A stretch of 64,000 bases of DNA from Janibacter hoylei PVAS-1 (GTDB lineage: Bacteria; Actinomycetota; Actinomycetes; Actinomycetales; Dermatophilaceae), in contig NZ_ALWX01000003.1 in assembly GCF_000297495.1 (NCBI RefSeq), positions 1 through 64,000 on the forward strand. Reading direction: 5' to 3'. A model generated the notes under the pieces. It was not told the DNA's origin, ran no database searches, and was given only the letters and a program-made list of their open reading frames with translations. A program made the position numbers and the translations under genes. Shown piece by piece: positions 9,095-19,925 of the stretch (positions are counted from its first letter, which is position 1; each line of letters begins with the position of its first letter).

Positions 9095-10041
9095 TTCCAC
9101 TCCCTGACGGTCGACGCGGTCCGTCGGTCGAGGACCGGCTCACGCCTCGGACGAAGGGAGAGCGCGTCCGCCTCCGCGAGCGTCGCCGGGATCCCCGCGA
9201 AGAGGTCGTCCTCGCGCTCCGTCGTCTCCACGTGGCTGACCGCGAGCTCGTACTCCTCGGTGGGCCACAGGTCCGCCTGGACGTCGTTGGGCACGGCGAA
9301 GAAGAACCCGTCGGGGTCGATCTGCGTCGCGTGCGAGCGCAGGGCGTGGTCGCGAGCATCGAAGAAGTCCGCGCACGGCACCCACGTCGTGAGCTCGCGC
9401 TCCGGGCGGCCCTCGATGCGCTTCATCCACTCGTCGAAGGGGGACTCCTTGCCCTGAGCGAGGATCGCCTCGTGGAAGGTGCGGATCCGCTCGCTGCTGA
9501 ACCCGCCGATGTAGTAGAGCTTCAGCGGCTGCCAGGGCTCCCCGGCGTGCGGGAAGGCCTCGGGGTCGCCGGCCGCGGCGAAGGCCGCCTCGGAGACGCG
9601 GTGGGTCATCACGTGGTCCGGGTGCGGGTAGCCGCCGTTCTCGTCGTACGTCGTGATGACGTGCGGCCGGAACCGCCGGATCTCGCGCACGAGAGCCTCC
9701 GTCGACACCTCGAGCGGCTCCAGGTAGAAGCAGCCCGCCGGCAGGTCCGGGAGGGGGTCGCCCTCCGGGAGGCCGGAGTCGACGAAGCCGAGCCAGGTGT
9801 GCTGCACCCCGAGGTGGGCGGCGGCACTGGCCATCTCCTCGCGGCGCACCTGCACGATGTCGCGCAGGATGTGCGGGTCGTCCTTGAGCTTGGGGTTGAG
9901 CACGTCGCCACGCTCACCGCCGGTGCACGTCACGACGAGCACCTCGGCACCCTCGTGGACGTAACGTGCGGTCGTCGCCGCGCCCTTGCTCGACTCGTCG
10001 TCGGGGTGGGCGTGGACCGCCATGAGCCTGAGTGCTTCCAC
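9091..10041 (-). CDS. mca: Mycothiol S-conjugate amidase
   Basis: A zinc amidase that cleaves mycothiol-xenobiotic adducts, releasing the mercapturic acid for export, and so a marker of mycothiol-using actinobacteria. The PIG-L/LmbE-fold motif AVHAHPDDE gives two zinc ligands and [11 protein letters not shown] the third; [12 protein letters not shown] is also diagnostic. The homologous deacetylase MshB is similar, but the length (316) and [14 protein letters not shown] favour Mca. The GTG at 10041 has GGGAGG nine bases upstream; the frame stays open 11 codons further. Coupled to the small membrane gene at 8810. Confidence 0.93.
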   Translation of the reverse strand: MEALRLMAVHAHPDDESSKGAATTARYVHEGAEVLVVTCTGGERGDVLNPKLKDDPHILRDIVQVRREEMASAAAHLGVQHTWLGFVDSGLPEGDPLPDLPAGCFYLEPLEVSTEALVREIRRFRPHVITTYDENGGYPHPDHVMTHRVSEAAFAAAGDPEAFPHAGEPWQPLKLYYIGGFSSERIRTFHEAILAQGKESPFDEWMKRIEGRPERELTTWVPCADFFDARDHALRSHATQIDPDGFFFAVPNDVQADLWPTEEYELAVSHVETTEREDDLFAGIPATLAEADALSLRPRREPVLDRRTASTVREWK

Positions 10042-10187
10042 TGCTGGGTTCCTCCCGGGGAGGGTGCGCCGCACGGCCCGGTGTGCCGTCGCGGACTGGT
10101 GTCACGGACAATGGCTCCATCCTCTCACCGCTCGCCGACCGCTTCGACGGGGCCGGTGACACCCCCCTTCGTCCCGCAGGAGCAGTC

Positions 10188-10613
10188 ATGACGCCCGACG
10201 CCTCGCCGACCGAGCCCGGCTGGGACCCGGAGCGCGAGGAGGCCGAGGCCGAGGCCAACCCCGACCGGGGCAGCCGACGCTGGTGGCTCATCGGCGGTGT
10301 CGCGGTGGTCGCGGCCGTGGCGATGTCGATCTGGTACGGGCTGTCGATGACGTCGGGCGCGATCACGACGACCGACGTGGGCTTCGAGCGCAACGGCGAG
10401 CGGGAGATCGTCATGGTCTTCGACGTGACCCGCCCGACCGGCACCGCCCTGTCGTGCACCGTCACCGCGATGGACAGCACCTACGGGCGGGTCGGCACCA
10501 AGGAGCAGGCCGTGCCCGCGAGCGACGAGCGCACGACGCGGGTGCGGGCTGCGGTCCGCACGACGACACGGGCCGTCACCGCGACGGTCGCTGACTGCAC
10601 GGTCGTGGACTGA
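10188..10613 (+). CDS. DUF4307 family membrane-anchored protein
   Basis: 141 residues: an acidic N-terminus, one transmembrane helix (about 31-52, WWLIGGVAVVAAVAMSIWYGL) and an extracytoplasmic beta-rich domain with two cysteines (LSCTVTAM and VADCTVVD) that could form a disulfide. This matches actinobacterial DUF4307 proteins, which commonly sit beside mca and greA; function unknown. The ATG is preceded by GCAGGAGC. A GACAAT hexamer at about 10107 may be its -10, giving a leader of about 70 bases. Confidence 0.85.
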   Translation: MTPDASPTEPGWDPEREEAEAEANPDRGSRRWWLIGGVAVVAAVAMSIWYGLSMTSGAITTTDVGFERNGEREIVMVFDVTRPTGTALSCTVTAMDSTYGRVGTKEQAVPASDERTTRVRAAVRTTTRAVTATVADCTVVD

Positions 10614-10666
10614 CACCTGCGCGCGGCCCCGCTGCGCGGTACACTGGACCTTTACACGCAACCGTG

Positions 10667-10690
10667 GGTCTGGACCGATGGGTCCAGACC
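10667..10690 (+). terminator. Intrinsic-terminator-like hairpin between the DUF4307 gene and greA
   Basis: A perfect 10-bp stem (GGTCTGGACC / GGTCCAGACC) with a GATG loop followed by TTT. It lies 54 bases after the DUF4307 stop and 92 bases before greA. A TACACT -10-like hexamer at 10640-10645 is upstream of it, so it is either the DUF4307 terminator or an attenuator inside the greA leader. Confidence 0.7.
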
Positions 10691-10782
10691 TTTGTGCATC
10701 GTCCCCCACCCGGGAGAGCAGCGGTTCACCGTCTGTGGGGGCCCGACCCCGGTTCCCCACGACCTGAGGCAAGGAGTGTCCC

Positions 10783-11274
10783 GTGACCCAGACGTCCAAC
10801 GCGTCGTACCTGACCCAGGAGGCCTACGAGCGTCTCCAGGCCGAGCTGCGCGAGCTCTCGGGCCCGGGTCGCGTCGAGATCGCCAAGCGCATCGAGGCCG
10901 CCCGCGAGGAGGGCGACCTCAAGGAAAACGGCGGGTACCACGCCGCCAAGGAGGAACAGGGCAAGATGGAGGCCCGCATCCGCCAGCTCAAGCAGATCCT
11001 CGACACGGCGACGGTCGGCGAGGCCCCGCCGGACGACGGTGTCGTCGAGCCCGGCATGGTCGTCACCGTCGAGATGTTCGGCGACGAGGAGACCTTCCTC
11101 CTCGGCTCCCGCGAGATCGCCGACGGCAGCGACAGCATCGACGTCTACTCCGAGCAGTCGCCCCTCGGCGCCGGCATCAACGGCCACAAGGTCGGCGAGA
11201 CGGTCACCTACGAGGCGCCCAACGGCAAGTCCATCGAGGTCACGATCATCTCGGCGAAGCCGTACTCGGCCTGA
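10783..11274 (+). CDS. greA: Transcription elongation factor GreA
   Basis: Rescues backtracked RNA polymerase by stimulating transcript cleavage through the secondary channel. The N-terminal coiled coil (residues about 8-80) carries the tip EGDLKENGGYHAAKEEQ with the catalytic acidic pair. The C-terminal FKBP-like domain (90-160) includes SPLGAGINGHKVGETVTYEAPNG. 163 residues; GTG start supported by AAGGAG upstream. Flanked by the hairpin at 10667 and the terminator at 11287, so it is probably monocistronic. Confidence 0.97.
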   Translation: MTQTSNASYLTQEAYERLQAELRELSGPGRVEIAKRIEAAREEGDLKENGGYHAAKEEQGKMEARIRQLKQILDTATVGEAPPDDGVVEPGMVVTVEMFGDEETFLLGSREIADGSDSIDVYSEQSPLGAGINGHKVGETVTYEAPNGKSIEVTIISAKPYSA

Positions 11275-11286
11275 GCCCACCCGCAC

Positions 11287-11323
11287 CGAAGGGCGTCACG
11301 ACCAGTGGTCGTGACGCCCTTCG
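11287..11323 (+). terminator. greA terminator, with CGAAGGG/CCCTTCG arm ends
   Basis: An 18-bp inverted repeat (11287-11304 and 11306-11323) starting 13 bases after the greA stop. The outer ends are CGAAGGG and CCCTTCG, another inverted pair of the over-represented heptamer. It also lies just beyond the 3' end of the convergent gene at 11348, so it may work in both directions. Confidence 0.85.
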
Positions 11324-11347
11324 TCGTCGGTGCTTGCGGTGCGGTGG

Positions 11348-12404
11348 TCAGCGGTTCCAGGGCTGCAGGTCGAGATCGTCGATGCCGAGCCACCCGCCCA
11401 TCTGGGAGCCGTCCACCCCGCTGCCGCCCGACAGCACGTCGAGGAAGGGGTTGAAGGCGACGCTGCGCTGCCCGGCCGAGTCGCTCGCGGTCGTCACGTG
11501 GGCGCCCTCGTCCGTCGCCAGCTGGGCTGGCACGGCCGTCTCTCCGGACGTCGTCGGGGCGCTGGCGGCACCCCCGTCCGCTGGCGCCGGGGCCGCGCTC
11601 GTCTCCGGCTGGGCCGGGGGCGGGGTCGACCTGGGTGGAGGCCGCCGGCGCACCCGAGGTGGTCGCCGGCTCCGGGACGGCCTGCGCCGCGTCGGACCGC
11701 TCGAAGGCCCCGTAAGGGTGCTCGGCCGGACCGTCGACCCGCTCGAAGGCCGTGCCCTCCGGCGGGCCCGTCGTCAGGTCGAGCCGCTCGAAGGCGGGGG
11801 GCTCCAGGTCCGCGAGCTCGAGAGACTCCCCTTCGTCGGTCGGGAGATAGGGCACGAGGTCGCAGCCGACGAGGGGCAGGTCCGGGGGTGAGATCCGGAT
11901 CGGCTCGCCGTGCACCTCGAGCTGGACCTCGGAGTTGCCGTCGGCCCGCGGGCACACGACGAAGTGGTGCCGGTCCGAGAGACTGGTCCCCGTCGGGAAG
12001 AAGGCCATCGGGCCCTGACCGTCGTCGCGCCGGCGGGCTCCGCCGGACCCGTCGTCGCCCGCGGCCCCGCCACCACCGCCGCCCGATCCGCCCGATCCGC
12101 CCGAGCCGCCGGAACCACCGCCCGACGGGACGCCGGAGGCACCGCGCTGAGCGTCGGACTCCTCCGCGAGCAGGCGGGAGGCGCCGCGCAGGGAACCCTC
12201 GGCAGCGTCGATGGCCCGGTGGGCCGAGCGCCACGAGCGGGCGAACTCCTCGAAGTCGGGGCCCTCCCACTTCGCACGGAGCACCTCGAGCAGCACGGCG
12301 CCACGACCGCCGACCTCGCTCAGGCGCTCGCTCTGACGCCGCAGTCCCACGGCGATGTCGTCGAGTTGTTCGACGTCTGCACCGTGGCTGATGTGCCTGG
12401 CCAT
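11348..12404 (-). CDS. WXG100-like protein with Gly-rich linker, apparent frameshift
   Basis: The N-terminal ~95 residues form a helical hairpin with LRAKWEGPDFEEFARSW, the W-x-G turn of WXG100/ESX proteins, suggesting a type VII secretion substrate or related surface protein. A Gly/Ser linker (GGSGGSGGSGG) and an acidic Pro-rich region follow. The original frame degenerates after STQVDPAP; removing one base from the G run 11616-11620 restores a Pro/Ala/Thr-rich C-terminus ending LGIDDLDLQPWNR (351 residues). The ATG has GGGAGG seven bases upstream. No other type VII genes are in the window. Function unknown. Confidence 0.65.
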
Positions 12405-12505
12405 CGACCTGCCTCCCGGAAGTTCTTGCCCTCAGACTAGAGAGCCGACCGGCGGCCGGACGATGGGGAGCACTCCCCCACACGAGCGGCTGCGACAATG
12501 GAGAC

Positions 12506-13207
12506 ATGTTCGGACGCCAGATCCCGCCCATGCCGACCGCCGAGTCCGCCCTGCCGGGGCGCGCGGAGCGGCCCTTCGACGTCCCGCAGCGTCACGAGGT
12601 GCTCGGGACACCGCTCGAGGGCCCGTGGCCCGAGGGCACCGAGGTCATCTACGTCGCCATGGGCTGCTTCTGGGGCGCCGAGCGGATCTTCTGGCAGCAG
12701 GCGGGCGTCGTCACGACGGCAGCCGGCTACATGGGCGGGCACACCCCAAACCCCACGTACGAGGAGACGTGCACCGGGCTCACCGGCCACACCGAGAGCG
12801 TCCTCGTCGCCTACGACCCCGAGCAGACGCGACCGGAGCTGCTGCTCAAGGCCTTCTGGGAAAACCACGACCCGACGACGCCCGACCGGCAGGGCAACGA
12901 CGTCGGCACGCAGTACCGCTCGGCGATCTACTGGACGACCCCGGGGCAGCAGGCCGCGGTCGAGGCGACCGCCGCGGCCTTCGGCGAGGAGCTGCGCCGC
13001 CACAACCTGCCGCCGGTCGTCACCGAGATGCGGCCGGCGAACGAGGCCGGCACCTTCTGGTACGCCGAGGACTACCACCAGCAGTACCTCCACAAGAACC
13101 CCGGCGGCTACTGCAACCACGGCCCCAACGGCCTCACCTGCCAGGTCGGGATCCTCCGCCAGGACGAGGTGCCGAGCCAGGAGTCGGTGCTGCGTCAGGA
13201 GGGCTGA
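12506..13207 (+). CDS. msrA: Peptide methionine-(S)-S-oxide reductase
   Basis: Reduces methionine-S-sulfoxide in proteins. The catalytic motif is AMGCFWGAERIFW (about residue 52), followed by GYMGGHTPNPTYEE and YHQQYLHKNPGGYCNHG with the resolving Cys; the C-terminal GLTCQVG may supply another. 233 residues including a ~45-residue N-terminal extension common in this MsrA subgroup. GACAAT (12494-12499) ends exactly 6 bases before the ATG, consistent with a leaderless transcript. Convergent with the lipoprotein gene at 13214, with only 6 bases between stops. Confidence 0.96.
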   Translation: MFGRQIPPMPTAESALPGRAERPFDVPQRHEVLGTPLEGPWPEGTEVIYVAMGCFWGAERIFWQQAGVVTTAAGYMGGHTPNPTYEETCTGLTGHTESVLVAYDPEQTRPELLLKAFWENHDPTTPDRQGNDVGTQYRSAIYWTTPGQQAAVEATAAAFGEELRRHNLPPVVTEMRPANEAGTFWYAEDYHQQYLHKNPGGYCNHGPNGLTCQVGILRQDEVPSQESVLRQEG

Positions 13208-13213
13208 GCGGGC

Positions 13214-13687
13214 TCACTGCCCCCGGGCCGAGATGACGACGACCTCGCGGTCTGCCGCGACCCAGGCATCGACCTGCCACGTGTCGGGTCCGGCGAGCGC
13301 CACCTCGTCGAAGGTCCCGTCGCCGAGCTCGTCGCCCACCGCGTCGACGAGGTGCATGGGGCGGTCGCCGTCCGGGGAGGGCTGCGCGCGAAGGGAGTCC
13401 GCCACCTCCGGCTCGACGGTGACCGCGGCGTCGATCCAGTAGGTCGCCGGGCCGGGTGCCGTGCGGGAGTCCCCCAGCGTGCCGGACTGCCACGTCGCCG
13501 ACACGGGGTCACCGAGGTCGGGGAAACGCTGCGTCAGCGGCGCGACGTCGGAGCGGGTGCCGCGCTCGTCGACCTGCTTGTCCGCGACGTGCCTCTCGTC
13601 GTCGCTCGAGGCACCGCACGCGGACCCCAGCACGACGACGAGGCCCAGCACGAGCAGCAGCCCGATGCGGCGGATCGCCGTGCTCAT
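13214..13687 (-). CDS. Predicted lipoprotein (second of a pair)
   Basis: 157 residues with a lipoprotein signal (LLLVLGLVVVLGSAC) and the lipidated Cys near position 24, then an Asp-rich extracellular region and a compact C-terminal domain (TYWIDAAVTVEPEVADSL, VDAWVAADREVVVISARGQ). I do not recognise the domain. The start overlaps the stop of the upstream lipoprotein gene by 4 bases, so the two are translationally coupled and probably act together at the cell surface. Confidence 0.8.
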   Translation of the reverse strand: MSTAIRRIGLLLVLGLVVVLGSACGASSDDERHVADKQVDERGTRSDVAPLTQRFPDLGDPVSATWQSGTLGDSRTAPGPATYWIDAAVTVEPEVADSLRAQPSPDGDRPMHLVDAVGDELGDGTFDEVALAGPDTWQVDAWVAADREVVVISARGQ

Positions 13688-14103
13688 CGCACCGTGAGCA
13701 TCCCGGTGGCGGTCGACCCCGACACCGTCGCATCGCGGGAGAAGGCCCGGCCCGTGGCGTCGTTGGCCAGGGCCGGGGTCCGCAGACGCACCACCCTGAC
13801 GTCATCGCCCTCGACGACGACGACCAGCGCCGGCGACGCCGTCCACCGGTCCGAGATCGCCTCGCTGGCGACGACGGAGTTGACCCGCTCAGCGGTGACC
13901 CCCTCGTGGAAGAACGCCGCGCGGTCCCAGTGCCCCTCGACGACCTCGCCGAGGGGGGCCGAGGTGTCGTCGCGGACGAGCTCGGCCAGACGTGCGTCGA
14001 CGGCCTCCCCGGACTCGGGCTCGGGAGTGCTCGAGCAGCCGGTCACGGTCGTCATCGTCACCAGCGCCATCATGCCGATGCACAGCCTCACGGTCATCGC
14101 CAT
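13684..14103 (-). CDS. Predicted lipoprotein (first of a pair)
   Basis: 139 residues with signal peptide and lipobox VTGC (Cys near 23). The mature part contains AERVNSVVASEAISDRW and a beta-rich end (LVVVVEGDDVRVVRLRTP). No domain recognised. First gene of a two-gene unit with the lipoprotein at 13214, overlapping it by ATGA. The upstream 86 bases separate it from the fadH stop; I see no strong ribosome site. Confidence 0.78.
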   Translation of the reverse strand: MAMTVRLCIGMMALVTMTTVTGCSSTPEPESGEAVDARLAELVRDDTSAPLGEVVEGHWDRAAFFHEGVTAERVNSVVASEAISDRWTASPALVVVVEGDDVRVVRLRTPALANDATGRAFSRDATVSGSTATGMLTVR

Positions 14104-14189
14104 GTCTGTCGTCCCCTCGTCCGTCTCGGCATCCCCGTCACGAGGAACCTAGGCCCAGTCGGCCCTCACGGCGATGGGGACGACTCCCC

Positions 14190-16300
<2,111 letters not shown>

Positions 16301-16335
16301 GGTTGGGCGCACATGGGACCGATCGGAGGACTGGC

Positions 16336-17331
16336 ATGGCTGAGCTGGGACGTGTGGCAGCCCGTGCGGCGCTGGGTGCCGTCGGGACCGCGGCCGCGAG
16401 CGCGACTCTCGCCGGTCTGGGCTACGGCCTCATCCAGGCTGAGGCCAAGATCACCCGCAAGATCGTCGGCAACCCCTTCGACGGCGCACCCGACGACGAC
16501 GGGGTCTACGGGGCCGCGCCCGGCGAGCCGGTCCAGCTGCTCGTCCTCGGCGACTCCACCGCTGCCGGGATGGGCGCGGACACCCGCTACCAGACGATCG
16601 GCGCGATCCTCGCGACCGGCCTCGCCGCGATCATGGGGCGCCCGGTCGAGCTGACCAACGAGGCGGTCGTCGGCGCCGAGTCCTCCGACCTCAGCTCGCA
16701 GCTGTCCAAGGCCCTGGCCCGGGTCGACCAGCCCGACGTCGCGGTGATCCTCATCGGAGCCAACGACGTCACGCACCGCATCGACCGCTCGGTCTCCGTG
16801 CAGCACCTGCAGCGGACCGTGCGCTACCTGCGCACCCTCGACGTGCCCGTCGTCGTCGGCACCTGCCCCGACCTCGGGACGGTGGAGCCGGTGCCCTTCC
16901 CCCTCAACAAGCTGCTGCGCCAGTGGAGCCGCGAGCTGGCCGCCGCCCAGACCGTCGCCGCCGTCGAGGCCGGTGCCCGCACCGTCTCGATGGGCGACCT
17001 GCTCGGCCCGGAGTTCGCCGCGAGCCCGGCCGTGATGTTCAGCCAAGACCGCTTCCACCCCTCGGCCGCCGGGTACGCGCGGGTCGCCTCGGCCCTGCTC
17101 CCTTCGGTCGCAGCCGAGGTGGACGCCTGGCCCGAGGGTGCCACCCACGACTCCGAGCCCGAGGCGAGCCTCGGCGAAGGCATCGGCGCGCTCGACGACG
17201 CCGCCGAGCGCGCGGCCTCGACGCCGGGCACGGAGGTCGGGCCGGCCGAGCTGCGCGGTCGCCGCACCGGCCCCCGCGGCCCGTGGGCGATGCTCCGACG
17301 ACGCGGCGAGCACGAGGTCACCGACCTCTGA
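16336..17331 (+). CDS. SGNH/GDSL-family hydrolase, membrane-associated
   Basis: Probable esterase or lipase with an N-terminal hydrophobic segment (about 8-34). Block I is LVLGDSTAAGMG with the nucleophilic Ser; block III is ILIGANDVTHR (oxyanion Asn); block V is QDRFHPSAAGYARVA, supplying catalytic Asp and His. 331 residues including an acidic C-terminal extension after residue ~260 that ends Arg-rich. Start ATG with CGGAGGA upstream. Substrate unknown; opposite fadH, so a lipid ester is plausible but unproven. CCTAGG repeats follow 6 bases after the stop. Confidence 0.9.
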   Translation: MAELGRVAARAALGAVGTAAASATLAGLGYGLIQAEAKITRKIVGNPFDGAPDDDGVYGAAPGEPVQLLVLGDSTAAGMGADTRYQTIGAILATGLAAIMGRPVELTNEAVVGAESSDLSSQLSKALARVDQPDVAVILIGANDVTHRIDRSVSVQHLQRTVRYLRTLDVPVVVGTCPDLGTVEPVPFPLNKLLRQWSRELAAAQTVAAVEAGARTVSMGDLLGPEFAASPAVMFSQDRFHPSAAGYARVASALLPSVAAEVDAWPEGATHDSEPEASLGEGIGALDDAAERAASTPGTEVGPAELRGRRTGPRGPWAMLRRRGEHEVTDL

Positions 17332-17336
17332 CCGTC

Positions 17337-17415
17337 TTTCCCTAGGGAAATACGGCCCCACCTGCGCATTTCCCTAGGGAAATACGACCCCACCTGCGCA
17401 TTTGCCTAGGGAAAT
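17337..17415. repeat. Three tandem 32-bp units centred on CCTAGG palindromes, locus 1
   Basis: CCTAGG occurs at 17341, 17373 and 17405, exactly 32 bp apart. The middle copy is the full 16-bp palindrome ATTTCCCTAGGGAAAT; the others differ by one base. The intervening sequence (TACGGCCCCACCTGCGC) is nearly identical between units. It lies between two convergent genes. A second locus with 31-32 bp period is at 26893-26970, with partly similar spacer sequence in the opposite orientation. Confidence 0.85.
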
Positions 17416-17436
17416 ACGGCTTCCGTGCGGTACAGG

Positions 17437-17694
17437 TCAGGCCCACCCCAGGCGAAGGGAGGCCAGCTGCTCCGCGAGGTGCGGAGGTCCCCCTTCGACC
17501 CGGCAGGCATCGAAGACGACCACTCTCAGCTGGTCCATGACCACGGCCGGGCCGAGGTCCGGCAGCGGCTCCCCCGCGAGCTGGGCCATGAGCTCGTGCA
17601 CGCCGACAACGCGCTCGGCCGCGCGGTCCAGCGGCAGCTGCTGCCACCTGCGGACCGCGCGGCCGAGCTCGGTCGCGACGTCGTCGGGGATCAA
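17437..17694 (-). CDS. Small hypothetical protein translationally coupled to the Bax1-I gene
   Basis: An 85-residue frame starting with TTG that overlaps the stop of the preceding gene (TTGA). The translation looks protein-like ([32 protein letters not shown] is split here as [14 protein letters not shown] and [15 protein letters not shown]; later [12 protein letters not shown]), with balanced charged and hydrophobic residues, unlike the Arg/Pro-rich shadows in neighbouring frames. No family recognised. Its stop is 21 bases from the CCTAGG repeat array. Confidence 0.5.
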   Translation of the reverse strand: MIPDDVATELGRAVRRWQQLPLDRAAERVVGVHELMAQLAGEPLPDLGPAVVMDQLRVVVFDACRVEGGPPHLAEQLASLRLGWA

Positions 17695-18641
17695 TCCGAG
17701 CGGAGCCGGGCCAGCAGGCGCAGCAGCTCGAGGTAGAGCCAGACGACGGTGATGACCAGGCCGAGCGCCAGGGTCCAGCCGTAGTTGACCGGAGCCTGGG
17801 TGCGGATCGCGAGCGAGATGTTGTCGAAGTCGATCGCGAGGTTGACGGCGGCCAGGCCGGTGGCGAAGAGCGAGATGCCGATGCCGAGGAGCCCGGAGCC
17901 GCCGATGCCGAAGGGCGCCCCGCCGAAGAAGAGCGCGTAGCCGAGGTTGATGAGCGCGAAGACGAAGTAGCCGAGCGTCATCATGCCGACGATGGCGCGG
18001 AACTTCTGCGTCACCTTGATGATGCCGGTCGAGTACAGCAGGAGCATCGCGCCGAAGACGCACAGCGTCGCGAGGACGGCCTGGACGACGATCGACTCGA
18101 AGATCGGGGTGCCCGGCGGGTCGAAGGCTGCGCCGTAGCTCTGGCTGATCGCGCCGACGAAGAGCCCCTCGAAGGCGGCGTAGACGACGGCCAGCACGAC
18201 GCCCACCGGCTTGCGCCGGAAGGCGAGGAAGATCCCCATGCCGAGCGTGGCGACCAGGCCGACCAGCAGCGCGAGCCCGCCGAGGGCGGGGCTGATGGCG
18301 CTGGCGGTCCAGGCGCCCGCGGCGACGACGAGCAGCACTCCGAAGAGGGCGCCCGTGCGCATGAGGACGTCGTCCAGGGTCAGCGATCGACCGCCGCCCC
18401 CGTCCCCGCCGAAGCCGCCGACCGGACCGGGCTGGCCGAAGCCGGGCTGCGGCTGGCCATAGCCCTGCTGGCCATAGCCCTGCTGGCCGTAGCCCTGCGG
18501 GTGGCCGGGCTGCTGGTATCCCTGCGGGGCCTGGCCGTAGCCGGTCTGGTAGCCCTGCTGCGGGGCCGCGCTCGAGTCCCGGAAGCCCGCGTATCCGCTC
18601 TGGGCGTCCTTCTCGACCCGGCCGAGGATCGGGTTGCTCAT
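17691..18641 (-). CDS. Bax inhibitor-1 / YccA family membrane protein
   Basis: 316 residues: an N-terminal Gly/Gln/Tyr-rich cytoplasmic region with [11 protein letters not shown] repeats (about 25-80), then seven hydrophobic helices typical of the Bax1-I family. Members are thought to be pH-sensitive ion or Ca2+ leak channels; the actinobacterial long-N-terminus form is uncharacterised. ATG start with GAGGAG six to seven bases upstream. A small coupled ORF follows. The aromatic Gln/Gly-rich tail resembles prion-like low-complexity domains. Confidence 0.9.
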   Translation of the reverse strand: MSNPILGRVEKDAQSGYAGFRDSSAAPQQGYQTGYGQAPQGYQQPGHPQGYGQQGYGQQGYGQPQPGFGQPGPVGGFGGDGGGGRSLTLDDVLMRTGALFGVLLVVAAGAWTASAISPALGGLALLVGLVATLGMGIFLAFRRKPVGVVLAVVYAAFEGLFVGAISQSYGAAFDPPGTPIFESIVVQAVLATLCVFGAMLLLYSTGIIKVTQKFRAIVGMMTLGYFVFALINLGYALFFGGAPFGIGGSGLLGIGISLFATGLAAVNLAIDFDNISLAIRTQAPVNYGWTLALGLVITVVWLYLELLRLLARLRSD

Positions 18642-18741
18642 GTCTTGCTCCTCAAGAGGGGCGCGGCCATCTTGCCGCTGACTGTCACCAGACTAAGCGG
18701 TCGGCAGGCCGCGGATGTTCCCGCTGTCCACATGTGCGAGG

Positions 18742-19923
18742 TCAGCCGATGCCGTCGAGCGCCTGCTCGAGGTCGGCGAGGAGGTCGGCGACGTCCTCGA
18801 TGCCGACGGACAGGCGCACCAGGTCGTCGGGCACCTCGAGCATGGACCCCGCGGTGGACGCGTGCGTCATCGCCCCCGGGTGCTCGATGAGCGACTCGAT
18901 GCCACCGAGCGACTCGGCGAGGGTGAAGATCTCGGTCCGCGCGCACAGCTGCTGCGCGGCCTCGCGCCCACCGGCCATGCGCACCGAGATCATCCCGCCG
19001 AAGCGGGACATCTGCCGGGCCGCCACCTCGTGGCCGGGGTGTTCGGGCAGCCCCGGGTAGAGGATCGAGGTGATCTCCGAGCGGGTCGAGAGCAGGTCGA
19101 CGACCGCCTCGGCGTTGTCGCAGTGCCGGTCCATGCGCACCCCGAGCGTCTTGATGCCGCGCATCGTCAGGTAGGCGTCGAAGGGACCGGGCACCCCACC
19201 GGAGCCGTTTTGCAGGAAGGCGACGTCGGCGTCGATTTGCTCGTCGTCGGTGACGAGCAGGCCCCCGACGACGTCGCTGTGGCCGCCGAGGTACTTGGTG
19301 CTCGAGTGGAGCACCACGTCGGCGCCCCGCGTGAGCGGCTGCTGCAGGTAGGGGCTGGCGAAGGTGTTGTCGACGACGAGCCGCGCGCCACCGGCGTGGG
19401 CGGCCTCGGCGACGGCCTCGATGTCGCCGATGTTGAGCAGCGGGTTGGTCGGCGTCTCGAGCCACACGAGCTTGGTCGCCGGCCGCATCGCCGCGCGGAT
19501 CGCGTCGACGTCACCGACGGGCGCGGGCGTGTGCTCGATGCCCCACTGGGAGAAGACCTTGTCGATGAGCCGGAAGGTGCCGCCGTAGGCGTCGTCGGGG
19601 ATGACGAGGTGGTCCCCCGGACGAAGGGAGGCCCGCAGGATCGCGTCGGTCGCCGCCATGCCGGAGGCGAAGGCACGACCGAAGGTGCCCGACTCGATGG
19701 ACGCGGCATTGGCCTCGAGAGCCTGCCGGGTCGGGTTGCCGGTGCGGGCGTACTCGAAGCCGCCGCGCATGCCGCCGACGCCGTCCTGGGCAAAGGTCGA
19801 GCTGGCGTAGATCGGGACGTTGACCGCCCCCGTCAGCGGGTCGGGCTCGTAGCCCGCGTGGATCGCCCGGGTGGCGAACCCCTGGGTCGCGTGCGCGTCG
19901 GCCGCGCTCTTGCGCTCGGACAT
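18742..19923 (-). CDS. metB: Cystathionine gamma-synthase (Cys/Met metabolism PLP enzyme)
   Basis: A PLP enzyme of 393 residues. The cofactor lysine lies in LHSSTKYLGGHSDVVGG; other family blocks are EYARTGNPTR, SGMAATDAI and ETPTNPLLNI. The close family members gamma-synthase (O-acyl-homoserine + Cys) and gamma-lyase are hard to separate by eye. Pairing with cystathionine beta-synthase 2 bases upstream suggests transsulfuration, where a gamma-lyase activity would complete Met-to-Cys conversion. Last gene of the cbs-metB unit. Confidence 0.9.
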   Translation of the reverse strand: MSERKSAADAHATQGFATRAIHAGYEPDPLTGAVNVPIYASSTFAQDGVGGMRGGFEYARTGNPTRQALEANAASIESGTFGRAFASGMAATDAILRASLRPGDHLVIPDDAYGGTFRLIDKVFSQWGIEHTPAPVGDVDAIRAAMRPATKLVWLETPTNPLLNIGDIEAVAEAAHAGGARLVVDNTFASPYLQQPLTRGADVVLHSSTKYLGGHSDVVGGLLVTDDEQIDADVAFLQNGSGGVPGPFDAYLTMRGIKTLGVRMDRHCDNAEAVVDLLSTRSEITSILYPGLPEHPGHEVAARQMSRFGGMISVRMAGGREAAQQLCARTEIFTLAESLGGIESLIEHPGAMTHASTAGSMLEVPDDLVRLSVGIEDVADLLADLEQALDGIG

Positions 19924-19925
19924 CG

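Noticed and set aside
17337-17415. CCTAGG arrays as mini-CRISPR
   Set aside because: The spacers are nearly identical to each other and the palindrome itself is the repeat; there are only three units per locus and no cas genes.
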